Source: a virus
Direction: 5' to 3' (one strand)
IMG/VR virus record: IMGVR_UViG_3300023242_000001
Span: 1 to 64,000 of that record
Length of the DNA: 64,000 nt
The notes under the pieces were generated by a model. The model was not told the origin of the DNA, searched no databases, and saw only the letters and a program-made list of their open reading frames with translations. Position numbers and translations under genes: made by a program. Positions 49,431 through 58,800 of the stretch are shown here, one piece after another (the first letter of the stretch is position 1; each line of letters starts with the position of its first letter).

Positions 49431-50028
49431 GTCGTTCCTCTTCAGGGTTCAGTTGAGACGCCCCATACTGCCCAGGGCCCGCCTTGTTTGGGAATCCCCC
49501 GTTGATCAGCGCGCGGGCGTTGTCGAAGTCGCGCTCGCAGGAGAGCCCATGGGTACGGGCGTAGTCAGCAACTGCTGCCAGTTTTTCTGCTCGGTCAGAA
49601 GCGAGTCCAAGCACGTCGGCCAACAGACCGATGGCGTCAGGCCCTGGCGTGACTGCATACTGAGTGCCGGCATCTGGACAGGCTTCACGGGCGCGGGTGG
49701 CAGCGGCGCGCGCGGCGTCGCGCAGCCGGCCAGACTCCACACCAGCACGAGCAGCAGCAGCTGCATTCGCGTCAAGAAGGGCCTGGGTGGTGGTGGCATT
49801 TTCTGATTTGGCATTTTCAAGGTCCTTCTCGGTTTGGCGGTTGGATTGTTCTTGTGCAAGGGTTGCGGCGGCGGCGGCGGTGAGGCTCTGTTCGTAGGCC
49901 GCGGCGGCCCGGGCGTACGCGGCGCGCTCGTTGGCCAGGCTGATCTGGGTCCAGGCGGAGAAGACGGACAGCGCCACGATCGCAGCGGCGTAAACCCAGC
50001 TGGGCACGAGGTCGAAGATCCTGGTCAT
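49399..50028 (-). CDS. Rz-like inner-membrane spanin (209 aa)
   Basis: One N-terminal membrane anchor (about 8-28), then a long Ala-rich coiled coil (30-120), the layout of i-spanins that link inner and outer membranes at lysis. Starts in an ATGA overlap with the endolysin gene. The Rz1 partner is encoded within it in another frame (49506-49766). Confidence 0.8.
   Translation of the reverse strand: MTRIFDLVPSWVYAAAIVALSVFSAWTQISLANERAAYARAAAAYEQSLTAAAAATLAQEQSNRQTEKDLENAKSENATTTQALLDANAAAAARAGVESGRLRDAARAAATRAREACPDAGTQYAVTPGPDAIGLLADVLGLASDRAEKLAAVADYARTHGLSCERDFDNARALINGGFPNKAGPGQYGASQLNPEEERHEPQTGPQSR
49506..49766 (-). CDS. Rz1-like outer-membrane spanin lipoprotein (86 aa), nested in Rz
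   Basis: Signal peptide with lipobox L-A-G-C near residue 14, then a Pro-rich stretch (P-R-A-P-L-P-P-A-P-V-K-P), typical of o-spanins. Entirely inside the Rz-like gene in a different frame, as in lambda. ATG at 49766. Confidence 0.8.
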   Translation of the reverse strand: MQLLLLVLVWSLAGCATPRAPLPPAPVKPVQMPALSMQSRQGLTPSVCWPTCLDSLLTEQKNWQQLLTTPVPMGSPASATSTTPAR

Positions 50029-50669
50029 GCAAACACCTGCAGGTTCTGGTTCCACAGCGCGACGCGCTCAGGCAGGCCGTTCGTGCCGCCGTTGACCACA
50101 AGGCTCATGCGCTCGATGTCGCCGGCGTCGGCGATGGCGTTCAGGTCTTTGTCCGCCCAGAACCAGCCGGCGCTGAGCATGGCGTTCACGGGCAGCAGCA
50201 AGCGCTCGGGGTGGTTCACGAAGTCCTCGCCAATGGCTGCGCCGCACCGGCGGTGATTCGCCAGGCCCGTCAGCTGCTTGGCGCCCATGCCGCGGTGCCG
50301 CCACCCGTCGCCGGGCTTCACGTTGCCCAGGTTCTTCAGGCCCCATGGCCCACCGTAGATGGTATTGGCGATCGCCTGCTGGTCCGCGCGCTGGCCGGGC
50401 CGGCGACCGAACCGCTGCGCGTCTTCGACAGAGATGCGGTGGCGACCGAACCGCTTGATCAAAGCCTCGGTGCTGTAGCTGAGGTTCTCCTCAAGCTTGG
50501 AGAGGCCCTGCGACTCCACGCCGATCTGGGCGAGGAACCCGGCGATGCGGCGCGGCGACGTGATCGAGTAGGCCTTGCAGGTCCCCTGGATGAGGGGCAG
50601 AAAAAGCTCGGTATTCGCGCGGGTGGCGCCGGTTGCGCGCTGCACCTGGTCGGCGCTAAGTGGGATCAT
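50025..50669 (-). CDS. endolysin, glycoside hydrolase 19 family (214 aa)
   Basis: Lysozyme/chitinase-like: R-I-A-G-F-L-A-Q-I-G-V-E-S-Q (catalytic Glu), E-E-N-L-S-Y-S, Y-G-G...N, and G-M-G-A-K-Q-L-T-G, as in GH19-type phage endolysins. No signal peptide, so it needs a holin. Overlaps both neighbours by ATGA. Confidence 0.88.
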   Translation of the reverse strand: MIPLSADQVQRATGATRANTELFLPLIQGTCKAYSITSPRRIAGFLAQIGVESQGLSKLEENLSYSTEALIKRFGRHRISVEDAQRFGRRPGQRADQQAIANTIYGGPWGLKNLGNVKPGDGWRHRGMGAKQLTGLANHRRCGAAIGEDFVNHPERLLLPVNAMLSAGWFWADKDLNAIADAGDIERMSLVVNGGTNGLPERVALWNQNLQVFA

Positions 50670-50890
50670 TGTGGCTCCTTTGCTTGGACATCTTTGAAAT
50701 TTTTGTCATCCCAAGAAGCAAACCCGATGTACGCAGCCACGACAGCACCCGAAAAAGCGTAAAACGCGCCTGCCACCGCGCCCAACTGCTCGGACTCGGT
50801 GTAGAGCAGCAACACCGGGAAGGCCAGCCCTGCCAGCAGCGCCAGCCACGCCATGCGGCGGCGGTTTTTCCAGCGGTCCTTTTCGTTCAT
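50666..50890 (-). CDS. holin candidate, two membrane segments (74 aa)
   Basis: Basic start, two hydrophobic segments (about 12-30 and 38-58) and a charged tail, directly before the endolysin gene. Size and place fit a class II holin. Confidence 0.65.
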   Translation of the reverse strand: MNEKDRWKNRRRMAWLALLAGLAFPVLLLYTESEQLGAVAGAFYAFSGAVVAAYIGFASWDDKNFKDVQAKEPQ

Positions 50891-51357
50891 GGCAGCACCT
50901 CGAAAATGTTGGAATCTGCCGACACCCGCTTGGCGGGCAGGATCGCCAGCGTCGGCTGAATCGTCCATGTGGTCGTGATGACGTACCGGCCCGCGTCGAG
51001 CGATGGGCATTTGCCGTCTGTCCACCACTTGAGCGTCAGGCCACGCGGTAACTTTGAATCTGGTGTGTACTTTGCGGACCCGGTGGCCGTGCAGTAGACA
51101 ACCCAGCCCGAACCCACGGCCCCTGTTTCTTCCCAGGTTTTCACAGTCGCCACCCACGATCCATCGAAACTGCGATGGGTCGCCCGATCAACAAGCATCG
51201 GCACAGACTCACCCACGCGGGCCGGGCCAGCGTTGACCGAATGCACCTCGAACCAGAATGAGGCGGGCCACAGTTGCGCGGTGCCGTAAGCCAGCAGCCA
51301 CAGGGCCATCAGCACAAACAGTTTGGTGTTTTGCAGGGTTTTGGCTAGGGCTTTCAC
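50887..51357 (-). CDS. membrane-anchored late protein (156 aa)
   Basis: GTG at 51357 overlaps the upstream stop as GTGA. One hydrophobic segment (about 10-30), then a soluble beta-rich domain with two cysteines. Lies among lysis genes, possibly an antiholin or envelope-acting factor; unrecognised. Confidence 0.6.
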   Translation of the reverse strand: MKALAKTLQNTKLFVLMALWLLAYGTAQLWPASFWFEVHSVNAGPARVGESVPMLVDRATHRSFDGSWVATVKTWEETGAVGSGWVVYCTATGSAKYTPDSKLPRGLTLKWWTDGKCPSLDAGRYVITTTWTIQPTLAILPAKRVSADSNIFEVLP

Positions 51358-51596
51358 AGGCGCAACCAATTTCTGAGAGCGCCGGTCAACACACCCCAAC
51401 TCGCCACCGATGCAGCGATCAGGCCCAGCCCGGTGATGATCCATTTCGAGGCCCGGCCCAATGCGACCCAGCCGCGCCACGCTTGCGCCATCGCGTGCAA
51501 TGCGGCCTTGTCCTCGGCTGAAAAGTCAGGAGCTGCTTGCAAGTGTTGCTCCAGCCGGTTGAGCAACTGGTCGGCTTGAGGTTTGGTGTAGCTCAT
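51354..51596 (-). CDS. second holin-like membrane protein (80 aa)
   Basis: Helical N-terminal half with coiled-coil character, then one strong membrane segment (about 52-70). Typical of small phage lysis-region proteins; could be a holin or antiholin. Confidence 0.55.
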   Translation of the reverse strand: MSYTKPQADQLLNRLEQHLQAAPDFSAEDKAALHAMAQAWRGWVALGRASKWIITGLGLIAASVASWGVLTGALRNWLRL

Positions 51597-52079
51597 TCAC
51601 TTCGCTCCTTTCGTCAGCAGGTCATCCAAGTCCTGCGGGCTCAGGCTTGCGGGATCTTTCATCTCCAGCGCGGCGGCGATTGACTCGCTGCAAAACCAGC
51701 GGTCTAGGCGCCCGCGCACGAACGCGGAAAGCGTCTTGATGAATGCGGCCACCCCGAGGTAGTCATAGGGCTCGCCTTCATGCTCAATGAACCACCAGCG
51801 CGCTCGCAGCTCGGCGGCGTAGTCGTACTGGGGCAGGGGCTTCACGTCCCAGCGGCCGCTGAAAATGTCGATCGACTTGAACCGCACACCGCCGTCTCGG
51901 GCGCTGCTGCTGGCGCATTCGGCCATGCCGTCTTTGATCTCAAACACCAGCTCGTTGTGGCTGTAGAGCGCGGGCAGATACGGCCACCAGCGGCGCGGTT
52001 TCAGGTGGCAGATCAGCCAGTGCGTAGTGCGGTGCAGCAGGCCGGTGGCGGGGCCTTTGTAGCTGGCGAGGTGCATCAT
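51597..52079 (-). CDS. permuted NlpC/P60-type papain-like peptidase/amidase (160 aa)
   Basis: Order of S-H-N-E-L-V (His) and later W-F-C-S-E-S-I-A-A (Cys) is that of permuted papain-like enzymes (YaeF/YiiX group) common in phage tail/lysis regions. Probably cleaves cell wall peptides or acyl bonds. ATG in overlap with the lipoprotein gene. Confidence 0.65.
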   Translation of the reverse strand: MMHLASYKGPATGLLHRTTHWLICHLKPRRWWPYLPALYSHNELVFEIKDGMAECASSSARDGGVRFKSIDIFSGRWDVKPLPQYDYAAELRARWWFIEHEGEPYDYLGVAAFIKTLSAFVRGRLDRWFCSESIAAALEMKDPASLSPQDLDDLLTKGAK

Positions 52080-52669
52080 GGAGCGGCCACCTCCGTCAGC
52101 ACAACCTCGGGCCGCACGATGACGGGCGGCGGCTGGGTCAGCACGATAGGCGCTGGCTGCGTGACGATGACAGGATCAGGCGCAGTCACAACAGTCGGCG
52201 CGGCAGTGGCGTCCCCGCTGTTCGCGCCGGAGTTGCCGCTGATGGTGGTGATAGCCCCCGGCGCCTGAATCTGCCCCGCAAGGCTCACAAAACCGGCAGT
52301 CGTTGCAATGCCGGTGCGCGCTGCGTTGTCGCTGCTGCGCATGGACACATCGGCATTTGCCCGGATGCCGTAAATCTGCGTCAGGCCGGGAACAAGCACG
52401 CTGGCCCATTGCAGCGCGGCGTTCGGTGCGGGTGCTGCGATCTGCTGCGTCGGGCTTGCGGCGCCCTGCCCCAATGCCAGCGCCATGACGGCCGCGACCC
52501 GTGCCGCGCTGTCACCGGCGGCTGCAATGTCGGCCATCGCTTTGTAGCGGGCGGCGTCGGCCTGCCCCTTTGCCACGGCAACAGCTTGCTGTGTCTGCGC
52601 GTATTGCGCGTAGTCGGCAGATGCGCATCCGGTCAGTGCGAGCGCGATTATGGCGAGCAAGGTTTTCAT
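52076..52669 (-). CDS. lipoprotein (197 aa)
   Basis: Signal peptide with lipobox L-T-G-C at about residues 12-15. Ala-rich body and a C-terminal Pro/Val-rich repeat region. Outer-membrane or virion lipoprotein, possibly excluding superinfection; no evidence beyond the signal. ATGA overlap with both neighbours. Confidence 0.75.
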   Translation of the reverse strand: MKTLLAIIALALTGCASADYAQYAQTQQAVAVAKGQADAARYKAMADIAAAGDSAARVAAVMALALGQGAASPTQQIAAPAPNAALQWASVLVPGLTQIYGIRANADVSMRSSDNAARTGIATTAGFVSLAGQIQAPGAITTISGNSGANSGDATAAPTVVTAPDPVIVTQPAPIVLTQPPPVIVRPEVVLTEVAAP

Positions 52670-53106
52670 GCGAGGGGCCTTTCTTCGGTTGTGACAGGTG
52701 AGTCCAGAATCACAAGCGCCCGCCCAACAGCCAGCAAGCCAGCGGCTTCAAGCATCTGCACGCCTGCGCGGGTGTCAGGCCGGTCCAAGTCCACAAACGC
52801 CGCTGCGGCCAAGTCGGCCTGATTCGCCCGCAGTGCAGCCGCTTGGGCGCGCTCTGCCATCGGCGCTGCCGGGTTGTCCAGGCCCGCGATTTCAAGCGCC
52901 ACTTTTTCGGCGGTGGTGAATCGGTTTCGGAAAGCCAACCGGGTGATGCGTCGGCTGGGCAGCAGTGTCAGCGCACCATCGGCAAAGCTGTACTCACCCA
53001 AGCGCAGCACATCAAAGTCAGCAGGCGCGTCAATGAAAGTGTCCGGCCCGGTGTAGGCGTCGGTGGCGGTGCCTGCGATTCGGTTGTTTTGGATTAGGAG
53101 TTTCAT
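52666..53106 (-). CDS. phage tail-fibre-associated protein (146 aa)
   Basis: I-T-R-L-A-F-R-N-R-F-T-T-A-E-K-V-A-L-E (middle) followed by a helical Ala-rich domain matches a family found beside tail fibre genes in Burkholderiales phages. Probable fibre assembly or tail-tip component. Nine bases after the fibre gene. Confidence 0.7.
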   Translation of the reverse strand: MKLLIQNNRIAGTATDAYTGPDTFIDAPADFDVLRLGEYSFADGALTLLPSRRITRLAFRNRFTTAEKVALEIAGLDNPAAPMAERAQAAALRANQADLAAAAFVDLDRPDTRAGVQMLEAAGLLAVGRALVILDSPVTTEERPLA

Positions 53107-53115
53107 GGTTTGCCT

Positions 53116-54012
53116 TTAGATGTCGCAGCGCAGGGTGCCGACAAACCACGTCCAGCCGGGGCCGGTATTCGCAACCGAGAACGGCGTAACCATGGGCATT
53201 GCCACCGGGTAGGTAAGGCCGTTGGATGCCAACACGCCTGATGCAGCCGACTGAAACATCGACACAGCCGACCCCGCCCGACGGGTCGCAATGTTGACGC
53301 CAGCAGAGGTGCCGTTTACAGTGCTCAGGCCGACCACGATGTATGAGCCAGCTGCGTTTAGTCCGGCGATTGCGCCCAAGGTGCCAGCAGATAGCGCGTA
53401 CTGAGGCGCGGCGCGCATGGTGGTCAACGCGGTGGAAGATGCGGCAATAGCGGCGAGTGCTGTGTCGCTGTTAAATATCGACATCTTCGCTGTACTGGAT
53501 GCAGCCACCGCTGTCATGGCTGTGCTGGATGCAGCCACCGCAGTCATCGCCACGCTCGATGCAGCCACCGCTGCCATGGCTGTACTGGATGCAGCCACCG
53601 CTGTCATGGCTGTGCTGGATGCAGCCACCGCAGTCATCGCCACGCTCGATGCAGCCACCGCTGCCATGGCTGTGCTGGATGCAATCACCGCTGTCATCGC
53701 TGTGCTGGATGCAATCACTGCATTCATCGCCACGCTCGATGCAGCCACCGCTGTCATGGCTGTGCTGGATGCAATCACCGCTGTCATCGCTGTGCTGGAT
53801 GCAATCACTGCATTCATGGCCGTGCTGCTGGCGGCCACCGCTGTCATCGTCACATTGTTCGCCGTGATTCTTCGGACCTGCCCCGGAATCTCCAGCAGAA
53901 CCTGCAATTCTCCCCGGCGCGAATTGTTCACCAGCAGCGTTTGCAGTTGCGCACCTGTGATGGTGCCGTTTTCGAGCGCATTCAACATGCGCATTGCTGA
54001 AATCATTGCCAT
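53116..54012 (-). CDS. tail fibre protein with decapeptide repeats (298 aa)
   Basis: After an N-terminal ~55-residue attachment part, about 13 near-identical 10-residue repeats of the form ASS(T/V)AM(T/N/A)AV(A/I) run from about residue 60 to 190, then a globular C-terminal domain with G-W-T-W-F. Repeats suggest a trimeric beta-helical shaft whose length can change by slippage. Confidence 0.75.
   Translation of the reverse strand: MAMISAMRMLNALENGTITGAQLQTLLVNNSRRGELQVLLEIPGQVRRITANNVTMTAVAASSTAMNAVIASSTAMTAVIASSTAMTAVAASSVAMNAVIASSTAMTAVIASSTAMAAVAASSVAMTAVAASSTAMTAVAASSTAMAAVAASSVAMTAVAASSTAMTAVAASSTAKMSIFNSDTALAAIAASSTALTTMRAAPQYALSAGTLGAIAGLNAAGSYIVVGLSTVNGTSAGVNIATRRAGSAVSMFQSAASGVLASNGLTYPVAMPMVTPFSVANTGPGWTWFVGTLRCDI
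53490..53850. repeat. 30-bp tandem repeats inside the fibre gene
   Basis: Consecutive 30-bp units of the form GCTGTCATGGCTGTGCTGGA plus a variable end, encoding the decapeptide repeats on the - strand. A matching open frame on the + strand is a consequence of the repeats. Confidence 0.85.
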
Positions 54013-54021
54013 TGGGTGTCC

Positions 54022-54930
54022 TTATATTTTGATGACGGTGACGGGCCAAGCGGCCCGAACGGCGGCGTTGGTAGTGGCTGCTGCCGCGCTGGCATTGGTG
54101 AGCATGATGGTCACCGTGTCGGCTGCGCTGACCCAAGCGTGATATGACAGACGCGCCGTGTCTGTTGCGGTGCTGCCCAATTGATCGGGCGGTGTAGCGA
54201 TCACCCGATCGCCAATGAACGCACCTGCGACGGCGCCGGTGAATGAGGCGCTGGAGAGTGCGCCAAGTGTGGCGATGGCGCATGTTGCGCTGCCGGTCAA
54301 TACTTTGGCGGCAAAGCTGCTGGCAAACCGCGCATCAAACTCCAGCTCATCGAACCGGGTCACCGTGTCATATGAATCAACAAGCTCCCAATTTGCGGCT
54401 TCCAGCAGCCAGCAGCCCGAAGCAGTTGCGAAACAGGTTTCGTCGTCGTCAATCTCGGTACTGCCTGCGGTCCAGACGAACAGGCCCAAGCCTTCGACAG
54501 TGATTTGATCGCCAGTGGCTGGGGTGAGGCTGCGTAGGCTGGCTCGGTTGTCGTAGGTGACGTATGCGGCGCCCGTTTTGATGACAGTCCAGCTTGCACT
54601 CACGCCGGGCGTGGCCGTGGTCACGTTTGCCAGCGTGGCGTTGAGCGCCCAAAACTGGCCCGCGTGCGCCACGCTGGCCGGCATGGCAAGGGCGCCTGTC
54701 AGAGCACTCCAGTTACCTTTGAAGTTTGCAGCTGGCAGAGCAACCGCAGCGGCGGCATTGGCAGAGGCAGCAGCAGCAACAGCGCTCACTTCCCGCGCAT
54801 CGACGTTTACCTCCAGCGCGTTGGCTTGCGTGGCAAAGAGGGGCAGCGCGCCCAGCAACGCATCGCCCTGCTCGGCAAATGTGGCCGGGTTGTTGCGCTG
54901 CGGCGGTTGGGGTAATGCGGTAATTGGCAT
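54022..54930 (-). CDS. tail fibre or tail-tip protein (302 aa)
   Basis: N-terminal helical Ala-rich region with A-A-S-A-N-A-A-A-A-V (about 50-65), as in fibre N-termini, then a beta-rich domain with G-N-W-S-A-L-T-G and G-D-Q-I-T-V-E-G-L-G-L-F-V-W. Likely virion-attached. One base after the previous gene. Confidence 0.7.
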   Translation of the reverse strand: MPITALPQPPQRNNPATFAEQGDALLGALPLFATQANALEVNVDAREVSAVAAAASANAAAAVALPAANFKGNWSALTGALAMPASVAHAGQFWALNATLANVTTATPGVSASWTVIKTGAAYVTYDNRASLRSLTPATGDQITVEGLGLFVWTAGSTEIDDDETCFATASGCWLLEAANWELVDSYDTVTRFDELEFDARFASSFAAKVLTGSATCAIATLGALSSASFTGAVAGAFIGDRVIATPPDQLGSTATDTARLSYHAWVSAADTVTIMLTNASAAAATTNAAVRAAWPVTVIKI

Positions 54931-54931
54931 G

Positions 54932-55843
54932 TCAGGTCATTCCTTCAATTTCTGCGCGGAAATTGCTTGAGCTAAAGTTGTCGATGGTCAGACTCCAGTC
55001 GGCCAAAAACCCGTAAACGATCAGCGAGCCGAACGCGGTGGAGCCAATCCACACGACGTTGGTGGCTCGGAACCGGCTGACGTTTTTGACCACCGCATCG
55101 ACGTTCTCGCGCAGCACCATGACGTTCAGGCTCATCTTTTGGCTGTAAGCGCGCTCGATCAATTGGATGTTCCCGAACGCATCGGGCTCTTTGCGCGAAA
55201 AGTCCCGAATCGAAACGCTGGCGCCGTATTGCGTGTCGCCCACTTCGGTCACAAGCCCGACAACCAGCATCCCGAGGGACACAGTGCCACCCGTGCGGGT
55301 GATGACGATGGTCAGCACGCCGTCGCCGTAAGCGGGCAAATTGAGCAGCGCGGCGTCGATCAGGTTGGTGATGACAAGCTCGGACTGCTCGTACACCGGC
55401 TCATAAAAATACTGATACCAATCGCCCACGTTGACGCCTGACGTGAGGTTGGTGCTGGCGCTGTAGACGGTTTCGCCACCGGCCACAAGCGTCACGCTGA
55501 CGGTTGCAGCACTCAGGCCCAACAGCGCCAAGCTGTTGATGCGGCCCGGCGCGAGCACGATGGTCATGCTGTCGGCCACGGTGGTGACAGTGCCGATTTT
55601 TTGGTCGAACATCGCCCAGCGGTTTGTCGGGGCAACAGCGAGCCATCGGGTCGGGGCCAGTTCGGGCAGCGTGGCGTTCACGCCGGCGATCACGTTCTCG
55701 TAAATCTGGTGCGTGGTGGTGCGGATCACGCGCTGGCCGACCGTGTAGCTGGTGGCAGCCACCCACGCCGGGTGGTCGGCCTCGGGCACGCTGCTGCTTA
55801 CCAGCCGGGCGTCGTTGATCGCGGTGGGTCGGATGAATTTCAT
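54932..55843 (-). CDS. minor tail protein (303 aa)
   Basis: N-terminal carbohydrate-module-like segment (W-V-A-A-T-S-Y-T-V-G-Q-R-V-I-R), then N-R-W-A-M-F-D, and D-W-Y-Q-Y-F-Y-E-P and Y-G-A-S-V-S-I-R-D-F-S-R-K-E, hallmarks of a minor tail protein found right after the tape measure in Proteobacteria siphophages. Overlaps the tape-measure gene end by four bases. Confidence 0.8.
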   Translation of the reverse strand: MKFIRPTAINDARLVSSSVPEADHPAWVAATSYTVGQRVIRTTTHQIYENVIAGVNATLPELAPTRWLAVAPTNRWAMFDQKIGTVTTVADSMTIVLAPGRINSLALLGLSAATVSVTLVAGGETVYSASTNLTSGVNVGDWYQYFYEPVYEQSELVITNLIDAALLNLPAYGDGVLTIVITRTGGTVSLGMLVVGLVTEVGDTQYGASVSIRDFSRKEPDAFGNIQLIERAYSQKMSLNVMVLRENVDAVVKNVSRFRATNVVWIGSTAFGSLIVYGFLADWSLTIDNFSSSNFRAEIEGMT

Positions 55844-58800
55844 GTAGCGGTAATCAGGGGTTGTTTGCCGCGTGCGGAGTCGTCAAGCACGGTGGCGGTG
55901 CGCTCGGCGTGGCGGTTGCCGGTGGCGCCGATGATTTGCAGGCGCTGCACTTCGGCGGTCAGCACTTCGACAAGCCTCTCAAGGCGTTCGGTGTTGCCGC
56001 CACCGACGCCCGATGTCGCCGGGTTGTAGGCCGCTGGCACAATCATTTCGCCTTTGTGGACTCGGGCGTCCATGTCGTAAGGCACGAAGTTGGTCCCAAC
56101 GGCAAACTGCCGCTTCTCTTTTTTGCCGTAGAGCGCGAAGTGAACGGACGCGAACTCTGCGGCGTCCATGCCGTAGGTGTTGCCGCTGGCGAAGCTGGCC
56201 GCCACATCGGGGTAGCGCAGCAGGTAGGCGGCAGCTCGGGCCGCGTCGGTTTGACCCACAAAGTCAGATACGCCCACCACAGCGCCCGATGCTGTTTTTA
56301 CGGTGCCGTCGGTGTTGAAAGCGCCCGACTGAAGCCGCGTGCTATCCACTGCGGCCTGCTGGATTTTCACTGCGGTCTGCGAGGTTTGCGCAGTTGTGAG
56401 TGCGGACTGTGCGCCCGTGAACGCAGCCAGGGCAGCGGACACACTCAGCACGCTGGCGTTGATCGCGCCCAGCGCGTCGAGCTGCTTGCTGTTGACGCCC
56501 ATCAGGTCGTCCAGCGCCTCAAGCTGCCGCTCGGCCTCGGTGAGCTGGTAGCCCGAGACTTCGCTCAGCTTGCTCAGTTTGCCCGCCAAGACCAGTTGAT
56601 CGCGCTCTTGCTCAAACCGCGTGGCGTAGGCGGCCTTGCCGATGTCGCCGGTCACGGCGCCGATGGCGTCGCGCAGTTGCGAGGCGTCGGGCAGGTAGCC
56701 GGTGGATAGCGCCGTGGAAAGTGCCGCATCAATGAACGCCCGACCCTGCGCGCCTGCCTGCGACGATGTGCTGGCGACCTCGCTGTACAAGCTGCGCACC
56801 GCGTCGCGCACGGTCTCGAACACGGCGCGGGTGGCGCTCACGGTTTCGCGCAGCACGTCGCTTTGCAGCTTGAGCGCGTTTTGCACCGCTTCGATGGCGC
56901 CGCGTGCGGACCCTTGTTGTGCCTGCTGCTCGGCTGCACGGGCGGCGTCGAGGTCGGACTGTGCGGCGTCGAGCGCCTTTTGCGCGTTGTCCACCGTGAG
57001 CTGGGCGGCGTTTTGCGCGAACTGGTTGAGTTCCTGCACAGCGCTGAGTTGGCGGGCGGCGAGCTGGTTGGCGCTGGCTTGGGCCAGCTGGTTGGCTGCG
57101 TCCGCCAAATTGCGCACCGACTGGTCTGCGGCGGCTGCTGCTGCTGCCAGTGACTGCGTGCTGCCGACAAGCTGCGCGAACCCTCCGCCCAAGGTCACCA
57201 GCGCTGCGTAGGTGGCTCGCCCGGCTTCGGTGTTGATGTCTTGCGCGTCGACCAGTGCGCGGTACTGCGCGAGAGCGTCGGTGGCGCCGGTGTTGGGCAG
57301 CGCAATGCCCAGCCTGCCCAACGTCTCGGTGAGCTGGCGAACGCCGGTGGCGGTGCGCTCTTGCTCGCTGTAGAACGCTTCGTAATAGGTGCTGGTGGCG
57401 GTGGCGAAGTTTTCTAGCCCGCCGAATGCGTCGGCCAGCTTGCTTGCCAAGTCGCCGCCGGCCAAGCTCGTTTCCAGCAGCTTGTAGCCCAGCGTGTCAA
57501 ACGTGCCGTTCACCACCAGCAGGCTGCTGCTGAGCCGCTTGATGGCCAGCAGCGAGGTTTCACCCGCCCGCACAAACTCCGTACCGCCCAAGATAGCTGC
57601 TGCGACCATTTCTTCCAGTTGGGCCTTGAACTCGGCCCCGCCCTTGGTCGGATCGCCGTCAAGTCGGTTGTTGTTGAACGAGCCAATCAGGTTTCCGCTG
57701 TCAAATATCTGCGCTTGTCCGAAGCTGTTTTTCTGCGCGCCTTGGCCGTTGAGGTTGGCCGTGAAGCCTGCGTCCATGCTGAGCGCCATGCTCATACCCA
57801 GGGTTTTTGCAAGCCCCTTGGCAGCGGTCAGCGTGCCGTCCACCGTGGTCTTCACGAAGTCCATCAGCCCCGCGTTCTGGCGATCAAGCATGTCGTGGTA
57901 TCCAGCGTCACCTGTGAGGCTCGTTGCAACGCTGCGCGCATCGGTTCCGCTGCTGCTGTAGATGCCGCCTTCATGCTGCCGCCCTGGGGTCTTCTTCATG
58001 AGGGCAGCTACAACAAGCGCCGCGACCGCAATGTAAGGTGCAGCCGCCATCAGGCCCGAAGCAGCGCCACCTATCGCTCCCATTGCTCCACCGCCCGCTT
58101 GCGCTGTGAGCGCCAAGCCGGATGCACCAAACCCGCCCGTCTGCGCGGCGAGCATGGCCGCCTGACTTCCGACGCCGATGCTGGTGGTCCCGATGGCTGC
58201 GCCGTAGGCGGCTGAGCTGCCCAGGATGCCAGCGCCGCCGAACAGGTTTTTCAGTCCTGACGCGCCGCTGAGAAGCCCGCTGATCCCACCACCGCCGCCG
58301 CCTTGCCCCGCCTGCGCCGCGCCGCCCGTCAGCGCACCGGTGAGGGTCTGAGCCAGAGGCTTCACAAATGCCTCGATCGTCGGGCGCAACACCATCTTCT
58401 TGAAGGCGTTGACCAGGTAGTTCTTCAACGTGTCGACGAAGCCCTTGCCACTGGAGAGTCCGGCCTCGATCGCATCCGAAAGGGTCTTGGTGATCTCGTC
58501 CTGCGTGCCTTTGTCGAACAGCTTGGCAGCCTCGCCACGCGCGTTGTCGACAGCCTGCACCATGGCGCCTTGCAGGCCTTTCAGCTCAGCCTCGGCCGCT
58601 GCCAGCAGGCCCGCGTCGCCGCCGCTTGCCTTGTAGTCGTCGATGGCCTTGCGGATCTTCAACTCTTGCGCCAAGAACTCCAGGCGCTTCTTGGCGCCGG
58701 CCATCTCGATGGAGGCGTTGCGCTCGGACATGCCAGCGGTGGACTCCTCGAGCGCAAGCTTCTCGCGCGCCAGCGTCTGCGAGTCAAGCTCTGCGGTGCG

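Noticed and set aside
53417-54142. Ala-Val-Leu repeat ORF on the + strand
   Set aside because: Antisense shadow of the fibre repeats; no ribosome binding site and opposite to all late genes.
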